Assembly: GCA_025057615.1 (NCBI GenBank) | Contig: JANXBF010000007.1 | Span: 1-46,221 of the forward strand | Length of the DNA: 46,221 nucleotides | Source of the DNA: Candidatus Calescibacterium sp. | GTDB taxonomy: Bacteria; DRYD01 | Direction: 5' to 3' | In this document: positions 6,658 to 15,161 of the stretch, in pieces | Position numbering within the stretch: the first letter of the stretch is position 1 | Layout of the letters: the number at the start of each line of letters is the position of its first letter | Position numbers and translations under genes: made by a program | The notes under the pieces: generated by a model | The model's database searches: none | What the model was told of the DNA's origin: nothing | What the model saw: the letters and a program-made list of their open reading frames with translations, nothing else

Positions 6658-8406
6658 TTGGTGAAAAAAATCAAAAGTATATTTAAGAATTTTTTAGTTG
6701 AGCTTGGTTATGATGATAATGTTGCTTCTTTTGTTAAGAAACTTAAACCTCCTTGGAAATATATACTTGGTGTAGCGGTATTTACACTGTTTTTTAATGC
6801 CACAACTGTTGTTCAGCCTATAGTTCTGGCCAAACTTTTTGAGATGATATATGAACAGAGAAGTATTTATATTCTTAATTTTATAGTTCTGTTCGGATTA
6901 ATTCTGTTTTTTGTTAGGGGTATTTCACAGTATTTTCAAGGTTATCTTTTAGCTAAGGCTTCCCAAGAAGCTTTGAATCAAAAGAGAAAAGAGTTCATCG
7001 AAACTATATTTAAGCAACCTGTGTATGTACTGGAAAGAAACCATAGTGGGCACTTGATATCGGTGGTTATCTCCAATATTGCTTCTATAGTATCCGATAT
7101 TCCTGGTTTAATTTTAGGTTATGTGAACAGTATTATAACTTTGGTTTTTTCATTGGGATGGATCTTTTATAAGGATATTAGTTTAGGTTTTATGACGGTT
7201 TTCAGTTTACCATTTTTGGCCTTCGTTATGAGATACTTCTTCAGGAAACTTGAGAATGTCAGTGAATTGATTCAACAGAAGATTTCTGAGGTAATAACTG
7301 ATATGAATGAAGTCTTTAGGTATATTAAAATTGTTAAGTCCTTTAATAGGGAAGAATTTGAAAAAGAAAAAATATTCAGTTTATTGGATGAATATAAAAA
7401 TTTGAGTTTGAGGCTTTCTAAGGTTTCTTTTTTGCAGAAACCCACAGCTGAGTTTATTGCTTCTTTGTCATTAATTGCTATGACATGGTATAGTGGTTAT
7501 TTGGTTATATCTGGAGTATTGAAACCGTTTGATGTTCTTGCTTACTGGGGTTATGTTGCTATTTCTGTTGCTCCCATAACTAATTTATCTGCATCAATAT
7601 TTAATACTAGAGTAATTATTGGATACATAAAGCAATTTATGAATACTGCATCAAAATTGAATGAAAACGAATACGATCCTGGGCTTTATGAATACAATAA
7701 TTTCTTTAAGTTTAAGGGCAAAATAGTATTTGAGAATGTCAGCTTTGCGTATGATGATAAGTTAATCTTGAATAATATCAGCTTTACTATAAAACCCGGT
7801 GAAAAAATAGGAATAATAGGTAAAAGTGGTATAGGTAAAAGTACTCTTGTTTCTTTGCTTATGAAGTTTTATAAGCCAATTGCTGGAAAAATATACATAG
7901 ATGATATAGAAATTGATAAAATCAATCCTTTGATTGTTAGGGATAATATTTCTATTCTAACTCAGGAAATTTATTTATTTAGTGATACGATTTTAAATAA
8001 TGTCAGATATTCTAATATTAGAGCTTCTCAGGAGGAAGTTTTTGAGGCTTGTAAAAAAGCTGGCATACATGAAGATATATTGTCAAAAAAGGACAGTTAT
8101 AACTATTCTATTATGGAGGATGGTAAGGGGCTTTCTGGTGGCCAGAGACAGAGGATAGCTTTGGCCAGGATATTTTTAAAAAATTCCTCGATTGTAATAT
8201 TGGATGAACCAACTTCTTCTTTGGATCCCTCTACTTCTAAGCAGATAATTGACTCTGTTTTTTCATATTTTAAAGACAAAACAGTTATAATTATTTCGCA
8301 TAATTATGAGATTTCCAGTTTGCTCGATAGAATATTTGTTTTGGAAAATGGAGGGATTGTTGAAATTGATAATAAAAATAAACAGGAAAATTTGTTTTTG
8401 GGTTAA
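6658..8406 (+). CDS. ABC-type exporter, fused permease and ATPase
   Basis: This 582-residue half-transporter should work as a homodimer or with an unseen partner. Residues ~35-320 carry the six-helix export-type membrane domain. Residues ~355-575 are the ATPase: Walker A IGKSGIGKSTLV (~388-398), Q-loop ILTQE, signature GLSGGQRQRIALARI (~494-506), Walker B IVILDEPTSSLD and H-loop IIISHN. The family includes MsbA, lipid flippases and peptide or drug exporters. The substrate cannot be told from sequence, and the neighbours are a membrane protein and deformylase. The start is either TTG 6658 or GTG 6661, which follow one another; neither has a ribosome-binding site. Confidence 0.93.
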   Translation: MVKKIKSIFKNFLVELGYDDNVASFVKKLKPPWKYILGVAVFTLFFNATTVVQPIVLAKLFEMIYEQRSIYILNFIVLFGLILFFVRGISQYFQGYLLAKASQEALNQKRKEFIETIFKQPVYVLERNHSGHLISVVISNIASIVSDIPGLILGYVNSIITLVFSLGWIFYKDISLGFMTVFSLPFLAFVMRYFFRKLENVSELIQQKISEVITDMNEVFRYIKIVKSFNREEFEKEKIFSLLDEYKNLSLRLSKVSFLQKPTAEFIASLSLIAMTWYSGYLVISGVLKPFDVLAYWGYVAISVAPITNLSASIFNTRVIIGYIKQFMNTASKLNENEYDPGLYEYNNFFKFKGKIVFENVSFAYDDKLILNNISFTIKPGEKIGIIGKSGIGKSTLVSLLMKFYKPIAGKIYIDDIEIDKINPLIVRDNISILTQEIYLFSDTILNNVRYSNIRASQEEVFEACKKAGIHEDILSKKDSYNYSIMEDGKGLSGGQRQRIALARIFLKNSSIVILDEPTSSLDPSTSKQIIDSVFSYFKDKTVIIISHNYEISSLLDRIFVLENGGIVEIDNKNKQENLFLG

Positions 8407-8419
8407 ATAATATCTATTG

Positions 8420-9217
8420 ATGAGTTTTGGAGCTATAACCTTCAATTTATCAAGTGATTTGCTAGTTTGGCTATCTGCTTTACTTATACTTGCGATATAC
8501 AGTTTTCTCTACAGGGATAATCTTTATTATAAATTGGCTGAGCATTTGTTTGTTGGTGTTTCTGCAGGGTACTGGTTTGTTTTGACTTACTGGAGTTTTA
8601 TACATCCCAATGTTATTCAGGCTCTAATTTCTATTTTTGATGTTAATTCTATTCATTCTGAAATGGTTGTCGCAGGTATTAATCCTTATGTTTCTTTTGG
8701 TGTTGAGTTGCCTTGGAATGTTAGTAAATCAATGAGTTTTGGGTTTGCAAGTATTAATTTACTAAGTCTTTTAAATATTATTGTTCCTACTGTTCTGGGG
8801 ATAATGGTACTCTTGAAATTGGTTCCATCTATTGGTTGGGTAAGTAGGATACCAATTGCTTTTATAGTTGGTGTTACTGCTGGTATTACCATCTATTCTA
8901 TAGGTATAGCTGATGTTATAAAACAGATTAGTTCTACAATTGATCCTTTCATATTTTTAACCGATGGTTCCAAGATAGATTGGGTCAGGACATTGTCTGA
9001 TATATTGATTTTGATTGGTGTTCTTAGTAGTTTATTATATTTCTATTTTTCTACTGAATTCAAAGGGAGTGTGAATTACATTGTTAGAACTGGTATAATG
9101 TTTTTGATGATAGCTTTTGGAGTGGCATTCGGTTATACTGTCATGGCAAGGGTTTCGTTGGCTATACAAATATTTGATATACTTATAAACAAATGGTTGG
9201 GTATAAAGGTAATTTAA
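8420..9217 (+). CDS. Conserved multi-pass membrane protein, unknown function
   Basis: The protein has 266 residues from ATG 8420 (a TTG directly before it is the alternative). About six hydrophobic helices are visible, at roughly residues 12-34, 44-66, 95-130, 140-165, 195-218 and 225-260. Between the first two lies YRDNLYYKLAEHLFVGVSAG, with charged and His residues that look conserved rather than random. I have the impression of a widespread uncharacterised family but cannot name it. It begins 13 bases after the ABC exporter and its 3' end overlaps the deformylase gene by 25 bases, so all three are probably co-transcribed. No ribosome-binding site is visible. Confidence 0.8.
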   Translation: MSFGAITFNLSSDLLVWLSALLILAIYSFLYRDNLYYKLAEHLFVGVSAGYWFVLTYWSFIHPNVIQALISIFDVNSIHSEMVVAGINPYVSFGVELPWNVSKSMSFGFASINLLSLLNIIVPTVLGIMVLLKLVPSIGWVSRIPIAFIVGVTAGITIYSIGIADVIKQISSTIDPFIFLTDGSKIDWVRTLSDILILIGVLSSLLYFYFSTEFKGSVNYIVRTGIMFLMIAFGVAFGYTVMARVSLAIQIFDILINKWLGIKVI

Positions 9218-9708
9218 ATAGTATAGTTGTTGTTCCTGATCCTATACTTAGGAAAAAATCCAAAAATGTTAAGAATTCAGAATTAAAAAAAATCAGGGAT
9301 TTACTAAAAAGTATGACATATTTGTTGGATAAATATTCAGGAATAGGTTTATCTGCTGTTCAGGTTGGAATTCTCAAGAATTTTTTTATTATTAAAAAAG
9401 ATTTTGAAAAAGAGAAAATTGATTTCAATAATTATTTAGATGAGATTGAGGTATATATTAATCCCGAGATTATCGAATATTCTACTGAAAAACAGGATGG
9501 TTGGGAAGGATGTCTTAGTATTCCCAATGTTGAATGTTTGGTTGAGAGACACAAAAAAATAAAAGTTAAGTATATCGATATTGATGGTAATATTGTTGTT
9601 AAGGAAATAGAGGATCTCAGGGCAATAGTATTTCAGCACGAATATGATCATACTCAGGGGATACTCATTTTAGATAAAGCTAAGCAAATAAGAGAAGTGG
9701 GTGATTGA
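9193..9708 (+). CDS. def: Peptide deformylase
   Basis: This enzyme removes the N-formyl group from new proteins. In the 171-residue product all three signature motifs are present: GIGLSAVQVG (50-59), EGCLS with metal ligand Cys107, and QHEYDH with ligands His149 and His153 and catalytic Glu150. The N-terminus (IVVVPDPILRKKSK) aligns with the usual start. It overlaps the end of the membrane-protein gene by 25 bases, suggesting translational coupling. Methionyl-tRNA formyltransferase (fmt), often next to def, is not here; the next gene is an ATP synthase gamma subunit. Confidence 0.96.
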   Translation: MVGYKGNLNSIVVVPDPILRKKSKNVKNSELKKIRDLLKSMTYLLDKYSGIGLSAVQVGILKNFFIIKKDFEKEKIDFNNYLDEIEVYINPEIIEYSTEKQDGWEGCLSIPNVECLVERHKKIKVKYIDIDGNIVVKEIEDLRAIVFQHEYDHTQGILILDKAKQIREVGD

Positions 9709-9711
9709 GTT

Positions 9712-10581
9712 ATGTCAATGGCTCTAAAAGAAATAAAAAATAGAATAAGGGCTGCTAACAATATCAGACAAATAACCAAGGCTATGAAACTCATAGCAAG
9801 TATAAAACTAAAAAAAATACAACGAACTTTTTTCCCTTTTAGAATATATTTGAATTCCATCAGGGAGATAATGAATGTACTTATGAATAATATTGATTTT
9901 AAGCTTATGGTTTCTGGTATAGAATATTTCAAAATAAGAAATACTTCTAATATTCTTGCCGTGGTTATATCTTCTGATAAGGGTTTATGTGGTTCTTATA
10001 ACACCAACCTTTTCAATTTTTTTGAAAAAAAATATACCAAACATAATTTGAAAATGATAACTGTTGGAAGGAAGGCTTACCTTTATTTTTCCAAAAGAAA
10101 TTACGAGATAATTGATCATTTTGATAAGGTTCCTGATGTACCAAGCTTTAGTTTTTCAAAAAAGATTAATCAATCAATTATGGAGAACTATAAAAATTTA
10201 CATGATATAAGCAAAGTGGATGTTATATATACTAAGTTTATAAATTCTATAAGATATCAGCCAAATGTTGAGACTGTATTACCGATATCTAGCGTAGATG
10301 TTGAAAAAATCAATAAGACCGTTGACCATTTCATCTTTGAGCCTTCTTTGGAATCAATTGGCCAGTATATTTTTGAACTTTATATAGATAGCTTGATATA
10401 TAAGTTATTGGTTGAATCTAAGCTTTCTGAGTTCAGTGCGCGTTTTTCTGCAATGAATACTGCAACTGATAATGCTGAAAAATTAATAAAGGAATTGAAA
10501 TTGTTATTCTTCAAGAAGAGACAGGAGTCTATAACCAAGGAACTATTGGAAATATCAGCAGGTGTGGAAGCTTTAAAATAA
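9712..10581 (+). CDS. atpG: F-type ATP synthase gamma subunit
   Basis: The gamma subunit is the central rotating shaft of F1. The 289-residue product has both conserved ends. The N-terminal helix is LKEIKNRIRAANNIRQITKA then MKLIASIKLKKIQR. The C-terminal helix reads RFSAMNTATDNAEKLIKELK then FKKRQESITKELLEISAGVEAL, matching the canonical ATDNA and RQ..IT.E..EI..G..AL pattern. SSDKGLCGSYNTN (~85-97) is also typical. The usual N-K-A-R-Q has become F-K-K-R-Q. It is normally encoded between atpA and atpD, but here no other ATP synthase gene is nearby: def is 3 bp upstream and pgpH follows. ATG 9712 or the in-frame ATG at 9718 may be the true start. Confidence 0.95.
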   Translation: MSMALKEIKNRIRAANNIRQITKAMKLIASIKLKKIQRTFFPFRIYLNSIREIMNVLMNNIDFKLMVSGIEYFKIRNTSNILAVVISSDKGLCGSYNTNLFNFFEKKYTKHNLKMITVGRKAYLYFSKRNYEIIDHFDKVPDVPSFSFSKKINQSIMENYKNLHDISKVDVIYTKFINSIRYQPNVETVLPISSVDVEKINKTVDHFIFEPSLESIGQYIFELYIDSLIYKLLVESKLSEFSARFSAMNTATDNAEKLIKELKLLFFKKRQESITKELLEISAGVEALK

Positions 10582-10611
10582 AATTTATTTCAATCAAAGT
10601 GTTTTCAATTA

Positions 10612-12747
10612 ATGTACTTTCTTCACATTAACAAAATTATAAAAAATATAAAGAATCAGAACGATTATGTTAAAATAGTATTAAAGATACTTTTGTTTTC
10701 TTTATTTATGGGGTTAGTTTATTATATGTATCTTTTGTTTTATTTTCCTATTCAACCAAACATTTACTCAAAATTTAATATCATTTTATCTAATGATTAT
10801 AAAGGTTATCTTGATGAAAATGAATATTTAAAAAAAATTCAGGACATATATAAGATTAAAGAGTATGATATTGACTATAGTATAGCTTCTAAGGTAATCT
10901 ATGATATTGATGTATTTTTCAGTTTTCAGTTGGGATTAAAGGAAAATTTTCAGAAAGGAGAGAAAGCTCTAAAAGATTTTCTTTATCAAAACAGAGATAA
11001 AATTGGATATTTTAAAATAGATATTTCTGATTTTGAAATATTGAAAAGAGTAAATGTACAAGAGATGGAACTTATGAAAAAATTAATAATGGAGAAATTA
11101 GAATTACATTATAGGCAGGGGATAATGGAGGATGATGTACCTGCAATTTTGAATGAGATTGACATTCATCTTGATAATTATGTTAAAAATACCAAGAATA
11201 GTAAAAACATGTTGGATTACAAGAAAATTTTGCTTTTTTATGTTGCTAAAGTTTTGTTTCCCAACAAGTTTTTAAACATATCTAAGACTTTGGAAAAGCA
11301 CACTGAAATGATTAGTAAGATTCCCAGAATTTATAGTTTAAACAAGGGAAGTGTAATAGTAAAGAAAGGGCAAATAATAAGTGATGAAGCTTACAGAATA
11401 ATAGTTGAAACTGGTACTAAAAAAGATTACAATATTAAATTTATGTTATATTCTTTTTTCATATCTTTTATTCTGTTTTTATGTTCAGTATCCATCTTTT
11501 TTATTAGCAAGATTGGTTTAAAAAATATTTTTTTTATAGTAATTTTTATTTTTGTTAGTTCTGTTATGTTGCTTTCTTTGGATAAGTCTTTTTACTATTT
11601 GATTCCATTTTGGGTTGTTATTTTGTTTAGTTATTTTGTTAATGGTGTGGTTCTTTGTTCTGTTTCTTTTATTTGGTATTTGGTTATTAGTAACATTATG
11701 TATTATCAGATTTGGGGTAATTTAGTTGATGTTGGATTTTTCTTATACTCTTTGTTTTCTTTTCTGTTTTTGTTTTATTTCTTGTATGTTTATGAAAGGG
11801 ATAGAATTTATTTTTTATTGAATGAGTTCAACTTAGGATTTTTTGTTGGTATCATTTTTTTCATTTTTGTTTTCTTTTTATTGTCGTATACTGGTGGTTT
11901 AATTGATGGTTTAGTGAATTATTTTTCATTTTCATTGGTCTCTGTTATTATCTCTTTTGTTATTTCGTATTTTGCAATTTTGATTTTGGGTGTTGGTATT
12001 GAGGATATTGGGATAGGTAAGATAAGATGGTTACTTGATTTGAATAATCCTCTTTTATCTGATTTATCTAGGCTGGCTCCGGGGACATTTAATCACAGTC
12101 TGAGGGTTTCTGAGCTTGCTGAGGCTTGTGCTAAAGCTATAGGTGCCAATCCTATTTTGGTCAAAATCGGAGCTTTGTATCATGATATCGGTAAAATGAA
12201 TAGGCCAAAGTATTTTGCTGAAAATTTGGTTCAAGGAGAAAAAAATCCTCATGATGAAAGGGAGCCTTATTTGAGTGCCTCTATTATAAAATCTCATGTT
12301 ACTGATGGGGTGAAACTTGCACAGAAATATAACCTCCCAAAAATAATTGAAGATTTCATTAAAACTCATCATGGAAATACTACGATATTATATTTTTATA
12401 TTAAAGCAAAGAATATGCAAAATACAAGCAAAAAGTATTCGTTTGAAATAAAGGAAGAAGACTTTAAATATCCTGGACCTAAACCAAAGACTAAAGAAAT
12501 GCTCATACTAATGATTTGCGATAGCGTTGAAGCTGCTTCAAGATCTCTTACAGAATATTCTTATTCTTCTATAGAAAAACTGACTGATAACATTGTAAAT
12601 AGGCTAATACAGGAAAAACAGTTTTCTGATGTTGATATTACATTTAAGGAAATTGGTATTATAAAAGATACTCTCGTTAAAAATTTATATATATCTTATC
12701 ATGTTAGATTGAAGTATCCTTCATATGCGAAAAAAAATGGTAATTAA
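10612..12747 (+). CDS. pgpH: PgpH-type 7TM-HD phosphohydrolase (c-di-AMP phosphodiesterase)
   Basis: The protein has 711 residues: one membrane helix (~22-44), an extracytoplasmic domain (~45-275, 7TMR-HDED type), about seven membrane helices (~278-475) and a cytoplasmic HD domain. The HD domain starts at LAPGTFNHSLRVSELAEACA (His495) and contains LYHDIGKMNRPKYF (His524-Asp525), then His-rich HDEREPYLSA and IKTHHGNT. PgpH proteins hydrolyse cyclic di-AMP; this is known for the family and inferred here. It heads the classic PgpH-YbeY-DgkA neighbourhood. No PhoH gene is present upstream as is common elsewhere. The ATG lacks a visible ribosome-binding site, and the 3' end overlaps ybeY by 23 bases. 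Confidence 0.94.
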   Translation: MYFLHINKIIKNIKNQNDYVKIVLKILLFSLFMGLVYYMYLLFYFPIQPNIYSKFNIILSNDYKGYLDENEYLKKIQDIYKIKEYDIDYSIASKVIYDIDVFFSFQLGLKENFQKGEKALKDFLYQNRDKIGYFKIDISDFEILKRVNVQEMELMKKLIMEKLELHYRQGIMEDDVPAILNEIDIHLDNYVKNTKNSKNMLDYKKILLFYVAKVLFPNKFLNISKTLEKHTEMISKIPRIYSLNKGSVIVKKGQIISDEAYRIIVETGTKKDYNIKFMLYSFFISFILFLCSVSIFFISKIGLKNIFFIVIFIFVSSVMLLSLDKSFYYLIPFWVVILFSYFVNGVVLCSVSFIWYLVISNIMYYQIWGNLVDVGFFLYSLFSFLFLFYFLYVYERDRIYFLLNEFNLGFFVGIIFFIFVFFLLSYTGGLIDGLVNYFSFSLVSVIISFVISYFAILILGVGIEDIGIGKIRWLLDLNNPLLSDLSRLAPGTFNHSLRVSELAEACAKAIGANPILVKIGALYHDIGKMNRPKYFAENLVQGEKNPHDEREPYLSASIIKSHVTDGVKLAQKYNLPKIIEDFIKTHHGNTTILYFYIKAKNMQNTSKKYSFEIKEEDFKYPGPKPKTKEMLILMICDSVEAASRSLTEYSYSSIEKLTDNIVNRLIQEKQFSDVDITFKEIGIIKDTLVKNLYISYHVRLKYPSYAKKNGN

Positions 12748-13129
12748 TCATAAGAATAATAGAATAAGAAAGTTATGTAATAAGGTTTATTATTTTATCA
12801 TTAAGGTTTTTCCAACTTTGTCTGAAAAATTTTTTATTATAGATTTTGTTGATCCTTATCAAATTAGAAAAATTAAAAATAGTATTTGGAATAAGAATGT
12901 GTTTACGGATACGGTAACTTTAATATTTGATGATTGTGTTCATATTTATTTATGTCTTGATATAATTAAAAAAAATTCTTACAGGTATGGTAAATCTTTT
13001 GAGGATGAGTTAATTTTTGTTTTGTTGCATTCTTTTCTCCACAGTCTTAATAAAGATGAGAATGAAGTATCTGTTATTCAGCATGATCTATTTAGGCGAT
13101 TTTATGAGGAAGTTATAAAAAATGAGTAA
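12725..13129 (+). CDS. ybeY: Divergent YbeY-like endoribonuclease (rRNA maturation)
   Basis: YbeY is a zinc endoribonuclease for 16S rRNA processing and ribosome quality control. The 134-residue protein aligns over its second half: TDTVTLIF takes the place of TDVLSFPF, IYLCLDIIKKNS the place of GDIxIcldxaxxqA, and ELIFVLLHSFLHSLNKDE the place of ELxxLxxHGxLHLxGYDH. Two zinc-ligand His are kept (His102, His106), but the third His is Glu112 and the GY before the Asp is lost. Position between pgpH and dgkA is the normal ybeY place, which supports the call despite divergence. It overlaps pgpH by 23 bases and dgkA by 8. It may still bind metal (His2Glu), or activity may have changed. Confidence 0.72.
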   Translation: MRKKMVINHKNNRIRKLCNKVYYFIIKVFPTLSEKFFIIDFVDPYQIRKIKNSIWNKNVFTDTVTLIFDDCVHIYLCLDIIKKNSYRYGKSFEDELIFVLLHSFLHSLNKDENEVSVIQHDLFRRFYEEVIKNE

Positions 13130-13874
13130 GAGGTTTAGGAGAAATAAATTAAGTTCAAGTATATTGGAGAGTTTTTCCAATGCTGTGAATGGTATATTTG
13201 AGGCTTTTTATCAGGAAAGAAATATGAGGATTCACCTTATTTTAGCTTTTTTTGTTATTTTTTCCTGTCTTTTTGTTAGTTTATCTGTTTTGGAACTTAT
13301 TATCATATTTATTGTTATTGCTCTTGTTTTTATTACTGAATTGTTTAATACTACTATTGAAATATTGGCTGATAAAATTGAGAGTAATAAGGATGAGCAG
13401 ATAAAGCTTATAAAAGACATATCTGCGGGTTCTGTGCTTGTTTCATCTGTTTTGGCTGTTATTGTTGGTATAATTATTTTTTCCAAAAAAATTTTTTCTG
13501 ATACTCCAGTTTTGATTCAAAAGTTGTCTTCTTTACCAGAATACGTATATATTATTGTTTTTATAATAGTTTTGATTTTGTCTATGGGTATAAAAATTTG
13601 GTATATGAGGTTTAAGGGTAAGAAGGCCAATGTTCAGGGGGGGGTTATAAGTGTTCATTCTGCTTTGGCGTTTTCTACTTTTACGTTTATTGTGATTCAT
13701 AATTGGCAGGATTATGTTTCTTGGTTTATGGCGTTTGTTCTTGCTGTTCTTGTTGCTCAGAGTAGGTTGGAAGCTAAGATTCATTCCTTGTCTGAGATAG
13801 TAAACGGTGCTATTTTTGGTGTTGTTGTGACTTATTTGCTTATTCAGTTTATTAATTTCTTGGGGGGTGTGTAG
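13122..13874 (+). CDS. dgkA: DgkA-type lipid kinase fused to a PAP2-like phosphatase domain
   Basis: Residues ~8-120 are a prokaryotic diacylglycerol/undecaprenol kinase: FEAFYQERNMRIH, the active-site segment ITELFNTTIEILADK (Glu80), and KDISAGSVLV. Residues ~125-250 are a PAP2-type membrane phosphatase half: HSALAFS with His179 in the place of the PSGH motif, and SRLEAKIHSLSEIVNGA (Ser214-Arg215...His221) matching SRxxxxxH, with Glu225 where Asp is usual. Together they could phosphorylate and dephosphorylate lipid carriers such as undecaprenol at the inner membrane. The gene overlaps ybeY by 8 bases with GAGGAAG as a possible ribosome-binding site. Confidence 0.88.
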   Translation: MSKRFRRNKLSSSILESFSNAVNGIFEAFYQERNMRIHLILAFFVIFSCLFVSLSVLELIIIFIVIALVFITELFNTTIEILADKIESNKDEQIKLIKDISAGSVLVSSVLAVIVGIIIFSKKIFSDTPVLIQKLSSLPEYVYIIVFIIVLILSMGIKIWYMRFKGKKANVQGGVISVHSALAFSTFTFIVIHNWQDYVSWFMAFVLAVLVAQSRLEAKIHSLSEIVNGAIFGVVVTYLLIQFINFLGGV

Positions 13875-15161
13875 TTGGAGGATTTTTTAAAAAATTTATT
13901 TTTTACTTTTTTGTTAATATTTGCGAATGGTTTTTTTGTGTTGGCTGAATTTGCTTTGGTTTCTTCAAATCCTGTGAAGTTGAAGAAGCTCAGATTTCTG
14001 CTTCCTTATAAACAGTATCAGTCTATGGATCACTATTTAGCAACCTGTCAAGTGGGGATAACTTTGGCCAGTTTGGTTTTGGGTTGGTTGGCGGAGCCAA
14101 CTTTCGCAACAATTTTTGAAAAGATTCTTATTGGTATTTTTAAGTTGGAGAGTTTAGTATTTATTTCTTCACATTTTTTTGCTATAGTTTTGGCTTTTAC
14201 TATTGTGACTTTTTTGCATCTGATATTGGGAGAGCAGGTTCCAAAGTTAATAGGAGTCTATAGTCCTGAAAGGGTTATCATATTTTCTTCGCTTATTTTG
14301 GAGTTTTTCAGTTTCATATTTTATCCTATGACTTTTGTTGTCCGTTCTGTTCAGAATAAGATAGCTTTATTTTTTGGAGTTAATCCCTATGAACATAAGG
14401 AGATAAAGTTTTCTATTGACGAAGTGCGGGACATTCTGAAAAATGTCAGAGAATCAGGACAAATGAGCGAAATTCTGTATAATACTGTGAATTCCGTTTT
14501 AGAATTAAATAAATACAGAGTTAAGGATGTGATGGTTCATAGGACAGATGTGGTCTATTTGAATTACAATGATAGAGTGGAAAGTGTTATAGATATTGTT
14601 GTTAATACTCTTCACAGCAGATATCCTGTTTATAAAGACAACATTGATAATATTGTTGGTATTTTACATATTAAGGATATATTTTTGGCTATAAGGAAAA
14701 AGATTTTTCTTGTTGGGGAGATTGTTAATTTTCTAAATAGGAAGGTTTTATATGTTCCTGAGAATTCGGATCTTTTTACCGTTATGAATCAGATGAAGAA
14801 TGAGCAGGCTTTGATGGCTATAGTTGTTGATGAGTACGGTGGTAATAAAGGAATAATCACCTTTGATGATGTTCTTGGTAAGATTTTGGGCACTATTCTT
14901 GATGAGTTTGATCTGAATAAAGTTAAAATTCTCAGAACCAAAGATGGATATGTTATATCAACTGATGCACATATCTATGAATTACCGGATGAAATAAGAA
15001 ATATTTTTGATAACCCCAAGGCTATGTTATCCTCTGTTTTGTATGATATTATGCAAGGGAAAAAACCGAAAAAGGATGAAATTATAAAATATAAGGGATA
15101 TAAAATAAAACTACTTGAAGTAAAAGGAAACGCAGTAAAATATATTAAAATATACTTATAA
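13875..15161 (+). CDS. CNNM/CorC-type membrane protein with CBS pair (first copy)
   Basis: The 428-residue protein has an N-terminal CNNM (DUF21) membrane domain (~1-180) with typical ANGFFVLAEFALVSSNPVK and HLILGEQVPKL. A CBS pair follows (~200-330; VMVHRTDVVYL, SRYPVYKDNIDNIVGILHIK, VVDEYGGNKGIITFDDVLG), then a small CorC_HlyC domain (~345-428). Members are Mg2+/Co2+ transport or efflux proteins; older annotations call them hemolysins (TlyC). The start is TTG, supported by GGGGGGTG eight bases ahead and by its position directly after the dgkA stop. A second related gene follows with one-base overlap. Confidence 0.92.
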   Translation: MEDFLKNLFFTFLLIFANGFFVLAEFALVSSNPVKLKKLRFLLPYKQYQSMDHYLATCQVGITLASLVLGWLAEPTFATIFEKILIGIFKLESLVFISSHFFAIVLAFTIVTFLHLILGEQVPKLIGVYSPERVIIFSSLILEFFSFIFYPMTFVVRSVQNKIALFFGVNPYEHKEIKFSIDEVRDILKNVRESGQMSEILYNTVNSVLELNKYRVKDVMVHRTDVVYLNYNDRVESVIDIVVNTLHSRYPVYKDNIDNIVGILHIKDIFLAIRKKIFLVGEIVNFLNRKVLYVPENSDLFTVMNQMKNEQALMAIVVDEYGGNKGIITFDDVLGKILGTILDEFDLNKVKILRTKDGYVISTDAHIYELPDEIRNIFDNPKAMLSSVLYDIMQGKKPKKDEIIKYKGYKIKLLEVKGNAVKYIKIYL

